From the NCBI RefSeq assembly GCF_000027005.1, contig NC_012965.1:1723001-1787000 (forward strand): 64,000 nucleotides of DNA. The letters are read 5' to 3'. Below, in pieces: positions 57,377 through 64,000 of this stretch (positions are counted from its first letter, which is position 1; the number at the start of each line of letters is the position of its first letter). The notes below the pieces were generated by a model. That model did no database searches and was not told where the DNA came from. It worked only from the letters and a program-made list of their open reading frames with translations. A program made the translations under genes and the position numbers. This stretch comes from Komagataella phaffii GS115 (lineage: Eukaryota > Ascomycota > Pichiomycetes > Pichiales > Pichiaceae).

Positions 57377-59182
57377 ATGTCAAAGTCTGCATCCAAAGCT
57401 AAGAGAGAAGCAAAGAGAGCTGCCACTGGTAAGAAGCCAAAGCTCACTAAGAAGGCTAGAGAAAAGGCTGAGGCTGGCGAGGACGGAGAGTTGGTCGATG
57501 AGGTCGCCAACTTGAAGTTGCAGCAAGATAAAGATGGTATTTCAGACAGAGTCACCACTGGTGTTTTAGCCTCCCTTGAGACTTCAAGAGATGTCAAGAT
57601 CACCTCTCTATCCCTTCTGTTCCACGGTAAAGTTCTGATCCAGGATTCAACTTTGGAGCTCAATTATGGCCATCGTTATGGTTTATTGGGAGAGAATGGT
57701 TGCGGTAAATCTACCTTCTTGAGAGCTCTTGCTGCTAGAGAATATCCAGTTCCCTCGAGCATGGATATATACTTATTGAATGAGCCTGCTGAGCCAACCG
57801 AGTACTCTGCATTGGATTACGTTGTCAGAGAAGCTCAAGCTGAACTGGTTAGGCTTGAACATCTTGTTGAGGACATTATTGTCGAAGAGGGCCCTGAATC
57901 ATTGAAGTTAGATCCTCTTTATGAGAGAATTGATGAGATGGACCCAGCTACCTTTGAATCTAGAGCTTCCATCATTTTGAACGGTCTGGGTTTCAATTCT
58001 AAAACTATTCTCAAAAAGACCAAGGACATGTCCGGTGGGTGGAGAATGCGTGTTGCCCTTGCCAAGGCATTATTCGTCAAACCAACCATTCTTTTGTTGG
58101 ATGACCCAACAGCACACTTGGATCTAGAGGCTTGTGTGTGGTTGGAAGAATACTTGAAAAGATTTGACCGTATTTTGGTGTTAGTCTCCCATTCCCAGGA
58201 TTTCTTGAACGGTGTCTGTTCCAACATGATCGACATGAGACTTAAACAAATTATGATGTTTGGTGGTAACTACGATTCGTATGTCAAAACTAGAACTGAA
58301 TTGGAGACCAACCAAATGAAGCAGTATGCAAAGCAACAAGAAGAAATTGCTCATATCAAGAAGTTCATCGCTTCTGCTGGTACATATGCTAACTTGGTCA
58401 GACAGGCTAAGTCCAGGCAAAAGATTTTGGATAAGATGGAGGCTGATGGTTTAATTCAACCTGTTGCCCAAGATAGAGTCTTTTCCTTCAGATTCCCAGA
58501 AATTGAGAAGTTGCCACCACCAGTTTTATCATTCGACAGTATATCGTTCAGTTACGACGAAAACCCAGAACACAACTTGTATGAAAACTTGTCATTTGGT
58601 GTTGATATGGACTCTAGAATTGCTCTTGTTGGACCAAACGGTGTCGGTAAGTCCACTTTGTTGAAACTTATGACTGGTCAGTTACAGCCACAAAGCGGTC
58701 GTGTCTCTAAGCATACCCATATCAAATTAGGTGTCTATTCCCAGCACTCTGCTGATCAATTAGACCTGACAAAGAACCCACTGGAGTTTGTCCGTGATAA
58801 GTTCTCTCATATCTCCCAAGATTTCCAATACTGGAGACAACAGCTGGGTCGTTATGGTCTGACAGGAGAGGGCCAAACTTCCCAAATGGCCACATTATCG
58901 GAGGGTCAAAGATCCAGAGTTGTGTTTGCTTTGTTGGCACTGGAGGCCCCTAACATCCTTCTGCTGGACGAGCCTACCAATGGTCTGGATATTCCAACTA
59001 TTGACTCTCTGGCCGATGCCATCAATGCCTTCAGTGGTGGTGTAGTGGTTGTTTCCCATGACTTCCGTTTGTTGGACAAGATTGCCAAGGACATCTTTGT
59101 TGTTGAGAACAAGACGTGTACTAGATGGGACGACACTATCTCCAACTATAAGAAAAAGCTGGCCAAGAATGTTGTTTTGTAG
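57377..59182 (+). CDS. ARB1: ABC-F ATPase Arb1, ribosome biogenesis
   Basis: A 601-residue soluble twin-ABC protein (no membrane segments) that acts in 40S and 60S maturation and, as recently understood, in ribosome quality control. The N-terminus is lysine/alanine-rich. ABC1 has Walker A GENGCGKST, signature MSGGWRMRVALAKAL and Walker B ILLLDDPTAHLDLEA. The charged linker has NQMKQYAKQQEEIAHIKKF. ABC2 has Walker A GPNGVGKST, signature LSEGQRSRVVFALLAL and Walker B ILLLDEPTNGLD. The length and the conserved C-terminus (LAKNVVL) match the yeast protein (610). Codon bias suggests strong expression. Confidence 0.97.
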   Translation: MSKSASKAKREAKRAATGKKPKLTKKAREKAEAGEDGELVDEVANLKLQQDKDGISDRVTTGVLASLETSRDVKITSLSLLFHGKVLIQDSTLELNYGHRYGLLGENGCGKSTFLRALAAREYPVPSSMDIYLLNEPAEPTEYSALDYVVREAQAELVRLEHLVEDIIVEEGPESLKLDPLYERIDEMDPATFESRASIILNGLGFNSKTILKKTKDMSGGWRMRVALAKALFVKPTILLLDDPTAHLDLEACVWLEEYLKRFDRILVLVSHSQDFLNGVCSNMIDMRLKQIMMFGGNYDSYVKTRTELETNQMKQYAKQQEEIAHIKKFIASAGTYANLVRQAKSRQKILDKMEADGLIQPVAQDRVFSFRFPEIEKLPPPVLSFDSISFSYDENPEHNLYENLSFGVDMDSRIALVGPNGVGKSTLLKLMTGQLQPQSGRVSKHTHIKLGVYSQHSADQLDLTKNPLEFVRDKFSHISQDFQYWRQQLGRYGLTGEGQTSQMATLSEGQRSRVVFALLALEAPNILLLDEPTNGLDIPTIDSLADAINAFSGGVVVVSHDFRLLDKIAKDIFVVENKTCTRWDDTISNYKKKLAKNVVL

Positions 59183-59386
59183 GCTGGATAGCGAGCGATA
59201 TACTATATTAAATTTATACTACTCTAAGAGTAACCTTCTTTATATTAATTAATTGGTACACAGCCTAGGATCCTCTATCTTAAACTAGTTTATATTATAT
59301 TGCTTGACACTCCGTTCCCATTGGTTTCACTTGAAGTTGGTTCATTTGAAAACGTTGAGAACTAGTCCGGTTATATATCAAGAAAG

Positions 59387-60487
59387 ATGTTCCGGGATAG
59401 AACCAACTTATATATATCTTATCGGCGAACCTACCCTCATAACACGGGTCAATTCAATGGTAATTCTCAGCTCGACACGACGAACCCCAACAATCGGTTT
59501 GACCTTTTGGGTGAAGAAGAGGAGGCGCATGGGCTAATTGATTCTAGCTATCATGATGAGGCGGCTGAAAATGGAGATGCAATAGAAATGAAGCCACTTC
59601 CCCCCAAGTTTGCGGATATCTCCTCAGAGATTGAATTTCTGTTGGCGGAGATAGAGAAGGAAGTAACTCGGTTAAACTACCTATACAAAAAGAACCTTTT
59701 GCCTGGGTTCAATGACACGACAGAAGATGATGAGAAAATAGATCAAATGAACTTTGTCATCACGAGCTCCTTTCAAAAGGTTTACAATAAGATCAAGAAT
59801 ATTGACTCCATTAAGCTTCAATATCAAGATGTTTTGAGACCCGAGGACAATTTGATTTGTGACAACCTTAAGAAGAATTTGGCTGCAAAGACCCAAGACT
59901 TATCAAAGAAGTTTAGAAAATTGCAAAATAATTATATCAAGTACTTAAAACAGGATGATTTCCAGGCACCTCAAAAACAAAATGTCATGGATGAGTGGGA
60001 TGATTCGGATGCTGTAAATATTGAATCATATTCGAAGCAGGCGATGCAACAGTCTTCTGCCCTGTTACAGGAGCAAGAACAGACAGAGGGTATTAATGAT
60101 CAGTTGATTCAGAGAAGGGAGAAGGAGATTTACAAGATTGCTCAAGGTGTTGTTGAGATTTCTACCATCTTTAAAGAATTGGAGACTATGGTTATTGACC
60201 AAGGGACCATATTGGACAGAATTGACTACAATTTGGAAAATGTTGTCGTTGATTTGAAACAGAGTAATAAAGAACTGCTTAAGGGTCAAAAGCATCAGAA
60301 AAGGTCTACCAAGTGCAAACTTATCCTACTTTTAACGTTAGTGACCTTGACCCTCGCAGTAATAGTACTGATGAAACCTAGACGGACAGACCATTACTAT
60401 CATGACACTCCAGAGCCATCAAAAGACACAACACCAGCAGAAGAGCCAGCTCCGGTTGAAGTCGACGAGCCCACGACAAAGAATTAA
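59387..60487 (+). CDS. TLG2: TGN/endosomal t-SNARE syntaxin Tlg2
   Basis: A 366-residue syntaxin-16-type Qa-SNARE for fusion of endosome-derived vesicles with the trans-Golgi and for the Cvt pathway; it binds Vps45. The N-terminal peptide MFRDRTNLYISYRRT is the family signature and Sec1/Munc18-binding motif. A Habc bundle lies at about 75-200. The SNARE motif is at about 230-290, with the zero-layer Gln expected within TIFKELETMVIDQGTILDRI. One membrane anchor (LILLLTLVTLTLAVIVLM, about 310-327) follows. An unusual ~40-residue acidic/proline tail follows the anchor and would be lumenal. Confidence 0.95.
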   Translation: MFRDRTNLYISYRRTYPHNTGQFNGNSQLDTTNPNNRFDLLGEEEEAHGLIDSSYHDEAAENGDAIEMKPLPPKFADISSEIEFLLAEIEKEVTRLNYLYKKNLLPGFNDTTEDDEKIDQMNFVITSSFQKVYNKIKNIDSIKLQYQDVLRPEDNLICDNLKKNLAAKTQDLSKKFRKLQNNYIKYLKQDDFQAPQKQNVMDEWDDSDAVNIESYSKQAMQQSSALLQEQEQTEGINDQLIQRREKEIYKIAQGVVEISTIFKELETMVIDQGTILDRIDYNLENVVVDLKQSNKELLKGQKHQKRSTKCKLILLLTLVTLTLAVIVLMKPRRTDHYYHDTPEPSKDTTPAEEPAPVEVDEPTTKN

Positions 60488-60599
60488 TCTACATATGTGC
60501 AAAATTGATACTATTTTAACTGTCTATTAGTAATTTACAAAATTAGAAGAAATATAAAGAAACAAGGCCACTAATCATCACAGCAACATTCGACTGAAA

Positions 60600-62126
60600 T
60601 CACATGTGCCCGTAAGGACTGTCTCTCGACATCGAAGCGGCTGGAATGTTGTTCTTATTCCTGCTCTTGGGACCTCCGAATTGTTGTGGAGCGTGAGAAT
60701 TACCCTGAGGAACATAATTCTGGGGTATTCCGACCTTTCTTCTCGGTCTACCGTTCTTTTGAGGGCCGCCAATAAAGAAATCTGGATTCTTCGAAAGTAG
60801 CAGATCGGTTGTACTAGACTGATTTTGATAAGTAACAGGTGTCTGATACTGACTGTTATAAGGCCCCTGGTTTGGTGGTGGGCCCTGAAATTGGGGCGCA
60901 TTATTAAACATTTGTGGGCTGGTAGAATAATAGTTTGCACTGGCAGGGAACATCTGTTGGGCGGGCGCCTCCTGCTGTCGGTCAATTCGGCCGGGCAAGA
61001 CTGGATAATTACCTGCACCGGGATAATATTGAGGGTTTATTCCTTTTTGAGAAACGCTTGTGAAATTGGAACCTGTCTCAAACATATAGTCTGAAGATTG
61101 ATCTTTGCTATCCGGCTTGTAGTTCAAATTTTGATCTCTTTCATCAACAGCGTTACCAAGAATAATTGGATCTAGAGTTGGGGAGGAATAAGGATCTGGT
61201 ATTTCAGGCAACATTGGTTGCCTAGCATCATTCATCAAAGAGGATACACTATTCTGGTCGTTCGGTTCTTGTGGTAACGGTATTTTTGGAACAGCGTCCA
61301 TGACGTATCTCGACTTCTTTGAATCATTTACAAAATCATTCATCTTCGTTTGAGTATTCACAGATATGACGCCGAATCTGGATCCAGAGTCACCAGTATC
61401 CAAAGTGTGTTGATGTACCAGTTCATCATTCTTCATGTCGGCTCTATCAGAGTAGAAATCCGTCAGCCCGATATTGTTAGTGTTTATGGGATCCATATTA
61501 GTTAAATCATCGTTCAGATTCATCTTTTCATTTTCGTCTTCTTCATCTTCGTACTTACGAGCACGAGAAACCCAGCTAGCACAGAGAATAACCAAAAGCG
61601 AACTCACTAGGGAACATCCTCCAGCTGCACACATGACAGCCATAACCCAGGTGGTGTGGGGTGAAAAAAGCAAGTATGATACCACAATTACCAGAACAGT
61701 GGCTATAAATGCAATGATCTGAAGAAAGCAGAACACTTTCCAAAACGCTGGAGAACGCTTAACCCCGGATATCAGAGACACACCCCAAACAATCGCCGTG
61801 AGTAGAGTGAAAAACGCTGCCACAGGTACAACTACTATGATCTTACTCAATATGTCTCTTGCACTGTCACTCATAATCCAGTTTTTGTATTGATCATCCA
61901 AAGTAGCAGCCACATAAGGATACTGCGTAGTTTTCTCAGAGCAGTCGCTGGAAGAGCAGTAACCAAACACCCCAAACTTGAAATCTCCAACCTCCGACAT
62001 TGCAAGACTGTTTGTGACTGGGACAGTTAGGCAACATAGAATCAGGAATGCTGTGCCTATGAGCTGAAGCAAAAACGCCACAATCTGTGAAAACAGAACA
62101 CGACTTCGAAACTTATGAATACTCAT
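60600..62126 (-). CDS. RIM9: Rim9/PalI-family membrane protein with long C-terminal tail
   Basis: A 508-residue four-span protein of the PalI/Rim9 (Sur7-like) family, which supports alkaline-pH sensing by Rim21/PalH at the plasma membrane. Hydrophobic segments lie near 12-34, 92-115, 128-150 and 158-182. The first extracellular loop has GVFGYCSSSDC, the family's Gly-x-Cys pattern. The remaining ~300 residues are a cytosolic tail rich in Asn, Gln, Pro and Ser, much longer than S. cerevisiae Rim9 (239 residues in all) and more like PalI of filamentous fungi. The assignment to Rim9 rather than another PalI-like protein (such as Ina1) is not certain. Confidence 0.72.
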   Translation of the reverse strand: MSIHKFRSRVLFSQIVAFLLQLIGTAFLILCCLTVPVTNSLAMSEVGDFKFGVFGYCSSSDCSEKTTQYPYVAATLDDQYKNWIMSDSARDILSKIIVVVPVAAFFTLLTAIVWGVSLISGVKRSPAFWKVFCFLQIIAFIATVLVIVVSYLLFSPHTTWVMAVMCAAGGCSLVSSLLVILCASWVSRARKYEDEEDENEKMNLNDDLTNMDPINTNNIGLTDFYSDRADMKNDELVHQHTLDTGDSGSRFGVISVNTQTKMNDFVNDSKKSRYVMDAVPKIPLPQEPNDQNSVSSLMNDARQPMLPEIPDPYSSPTLDPIILGNAVDERDQNLNYKPDSKDQSSDYMFETGSNFTSVSQKGINPQYYPGAGNYPVLPGRIDRQQEAPAQQMFPASANYYSTSPQMFNNAPQFQGPPPNQGPYNSQYQTPVTYQNQSSTTDLLLSKNPDFFIGGPQKNGRPRRKVGIPQNYVPQGNSHAPQQFGGPKSRNKNNIPAASMSRDSPYGHM

Positions 62127-62489
62127 GTGACGAAGCAGGGTTGTATCAGAGGAGTAACTATATTAGTTTACCAACTGTTATTATTGGTTAATAAAAGTGG
62201 GCAAAAAAAAACCAAAACGCGTGGGTTGTTGAGGGTAGAGAACAGAAATGGAAAAGCCTGCTAAATTTATCTTTGTGATAAACAACATTAGCAAGGAGTA
62301 TAGAAAGGTTGCCTCGAATGGCGGAATCATTAATTTTCGATTGTTCCATATGCATGGCAGACTAGTTCTACATGAACTATGTTTGTCCCCTTCGCTACGC
62401 GGTACGAGTTCGGCGCATACCAAGGCTGCCAATTATTAGCCCAGACGCGGATTAAATTTTCTCTGAAAAGAAAAACAAGAGAATGTGGA
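62127..62489. other. RIM9 upstream / FAB1 downstream intergenic region
   Basis: A 363-bp region. It contains a perfect ACGCGT at 62217-62222, 91 bp upstream of the RIM9-like start. An ATG-initiated 63-codon forward frame (62248-62439) begins 26 bp after that site. It resembles nothing I know and may be chance. I see no RNA gene. Confidence 0.45.
62217..62222 (+). promoter_or_regulatory. ACGCGT (MCB-type) site upstream of RIM9-like gene
   Basis: A perfect MluI cell-cycle box sequence in the promoter interval. A single site is weak evidence for MBF control, since functional promoters usually carry two or more. Confidence 0.3.
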
Positions 62490-64000
62490 TCAGGTGCCCT
62501 GGTACCAGCAGTCTGGGACCATCAGTATGTACCGCTCCATAGCCTCTCTAAACCTATTCTTGTACTGCTTCGGTGTAACGACCGTGGGCTCCTTGGTTGG
62601 AGCACCTCCACCTCCACCCACCAAACCTTTCTCCTTGACCCAACTCTCCAGCTTCTTATCCCAAGTGAATGTTCTAATACAATCAATGATACCCACCACT
62701 AGTTCATGTCTATCGGAGTCAATCCCGATGACCAAAGAATAATCCATAACGTTCATCTTGGCAAGGAACAACGTATCATTCCATAACGATGCACGAAGGA
62801 GTTTCTTCGCATGTTCATCAATAAACAATGGAGATTCGTAGATATACTCCACCATGTTTTCGTCTAAGAGAACTTCGTTCTCTTTACCTGTCTGTTCCAC
62901 ATGTCTGTTCCTCATCGATCCCTTCAGGTCGAAAATGCGAGAGGTTTTCCTTCCGTAAAATAAATTTTCCATGATTAAAACAGCCATCTGCAAATTCTTG
63001 TTGGTTACGGTGTTCTTGATTTGAATCGTATAAAAGCCAAAAACTTTGGCCAACACAGTGGGAAGATCATGAAACAGTGCTTGTGAAAAATACTCAAAGT
63101 AACTGGGAGCAAAATTCACAAAGGAATCGAGCTCTGAAGTAGTCAATTGTTTGATGATAAATCGGTCATCCAAAGTTTTCAAAAACGCAGACCCACTCTT
63201 TCCACCTGTAGAAACCCATTTCACACATCTTGAGAGACTTTGTATAAACTTATCATCACACCCACATTGTGTTCTGAACGCGTCGAACTGTTCTGCAAAG
63301 AAAATCTTGCAAGAAAGAAGTGACGGCCCTTCTTGAAACTGATATTTCAAATGAATGGCCGTCTTTTTCAACATTATTCTTTCCAGCTCTGATATTCCAG
63401 TTTTGGATATATTGCCTTTATCAGCAGGTCCTCCGACTTGATTGCTTAGAATACTTCCGTCCTTTGCGGAACTATGAACCGAAAATCCATCGTCATTGGA
63501 GGAGGGCACGACACCCCTAGCCTCCTTAACCGATCTCAACTTATCATTGTAATCCGATGTACTTAGACAAAAGGCAATCAAAGAACTAGGTTCATCTTCT
63601 CTGACCAAAACATCCGAGTCTACAAAAACGTGTTCTGAAGACTTCAAGGGATAAGCGAGAGGTTTCCATAAAGCTGCTGAACGATCTGCCCAGAAATTAC
63701 TCAATGTTTTGATTAATGGAACCTTCTCGGTTGGCGTGATCTCTTCGTCAAGTTTGACCAAAAGGTCTTCCCTCGCTTTGGGCCTTTCCTTCGATGATAG
63801 GTTGGGACTAGAATTAGAGACGCCTTTTCCTTCAAATGAAGAGCTGTGTACTAGTGGGATCCTTCTTGAAGGATTCACGAGACCATCTTCCAATGCTTCA
63901 ATCGCATTTTTGTAAATTGCAACCCGTGGATTTGAAGAGATGACAGGTATGGCTCGATAGGTCTTTATCTTCTGTTTTTCTCTTTCTCTCTGTTTCTCAA
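62490..64000 (-). CDS. FAB1: Phosphatidylinositol-3-phosphate 5-kinase Fab1, C-terminal part
   Basis: The C-terminal ~502 residues of Fab1/PIKfyve, which makes PI(3,5)P2 on vacuolar membranes and controls vacuole size and acidity. The reverse-strand frame is open to the window end (EKQREREKQKIKTYRAIPVI), so the FYVE, CCT-like and Cys-rich regions lie outside. The kinase domain covers the last ~330 residues. It has GGKSGSAFLKTLDDRFIIKQ (ATP loop and lysine), VLIMENLFYG, IFDLKGSMRNRHV, MNVMDYSLVIGID and the activation segment GIIDCIRTFTWDKKLESW. The C-terminus (FREAMERYILMVPDCW) is typical of Fab1 and distinguishes it from Mss4. The end-of-protein is complete, with stop TGA at 62490-62492. Confidence 0.95.
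   Translation of the reverse strand, partial: EKQREREKQKIKTYRAIPVISSNPRVAIYKNAIEALEDGLVNPSRRIPLVHSSSFEGKGVSNSSPNLSSKERPKAREDLLVKLDEEITPTEKVPLIKTLSNFWADRSAALWKPLAYPLKSSEHVFVDSDVLVREDEPSSLIAFCLSTSDYNDKLRSVKEARGVVPSSNDDGFSVHSSAKDGSILSNQVGGPADKGNISKTGISELERIMLKKTAIHLKYQFQEGPSLLSCKIFFAEQFDAFRTQCGCDDKFIQSLSRCVKWVSTGGKSGSAFLKTLDDRFIIKQLTTSELDSFVNFAPSYFEYFSQALFHDLPTVLAKVFGFYTIQIKNTVTNKNLQMAVLIMENLFYGRKTSRIFDLKGSMRNRHVEQTGKENEVLLDENMVEYIYESPLFIDEHAKKLLRASLWNDTLFLAKMNVMDYSLVIGIDSDRHELVVGIIDCIRTFTWDKKLESWVKEKGLVGGGGGAPTKEPTVVTPKQYKNRFREAMERYILMVPDCWYQGT

Noticed and set aside
62248..62439. 63-codon ORF between RIM9 and FAB1
   Set aside because: It has an ATG but no recognisable features, sits in a promoter interval, and is short enough to be chance.

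Overview
This window is ordinary, gene-dense nuclear DNA from a budding yeast. Genes are single-exon or carry one short intron with a TACTAAC-type branch site. Almost every protein has a recognisable Saccharomyces cerevisiae counterpart. CTG codons fall on conserved leucines (for example in SAH1), so this is not a CTG-Ser yeast. Protein content, modest AT richness and gene order fit a methylotrophic yeast such as Komagataella (Pichia pastoris). That species call is an inference from memory and was not tested by a search. I found no transposon, LTR, centromere, telomere, CRISPR or viral sequence.

Layout. 1-6.4 kb: SXM1 (5' end outside the window), NCB2, UTP5, an orphan ORF and HPT1, in the same order as S. 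cerevisiae YDR395-399. 6.4-10 kb: a vacuolar-type sugar transporter and SAH1. 10-18.7 kb: HTM1, SCH9, SKN7 and SET5, as in YHR204-207; HTM1 is interrupted by one in-frame TGA. 19.1 kb: tRNA-Ala(UGC). 19.7-30.3 kb: SLT2, DAP2, a FAR1/AFT-like factor, RPN1, VMA16 (split by an intron) and THR1, as in YHR030-025. 30.6-34.7 kb: a DUF218-like protein and two tandem arrestin-like genes. 34.8-37.9 kb: NOP53, a POC4-like gene with a 54-nt intron, and RAD51. 37.9-42 kb: a Zn2Cys6 factor, PRX1 and an 86-residue membrane protein. 42.4-48.3 kb: MTO1, a CENP-T/Cnn1-like gene, CMS1, a 74-residue membrane protein and MRPL3. 48.4-55.4 kb: STU1, ECO1, BNA6 and VRG4. 55.7-64 kb: an unknown coiled-coil protein, ARB1, TLG2, a Rim9/PalI protein and the C-terminal part of FAB1, which runs off the end.

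The genes are housekeeping and signalling genes, not one dedicated system. Loose themes are stress and growth signalling (SCH9, SKN7, SLT2), proteasome supply (RPN1, POC4), chromosome segregation (CNN1, STU1, ECO1, RAD51), ribosome assembly (UTP5, NOP53, CMS1, ARB1) and endomembrane traffic (VMA16, VRG4, TLG2, FAB1, RIM9, DAP2, arrestins). Many pairs are convergent with only 19-85 bp between stop codons.

I do not see a previously undescribed multi-gene system. The best leads are the nonsense codon in HTM1, two spliced genes whose first exons are easy to miss, the divergent CENP-T-like protein, the tandem arrestin pair, the FAR1-like factor and several small orphan proteins. Where a longer open frame begins at TTG or GTG, I moved the start to the first plausible ATG and say so.
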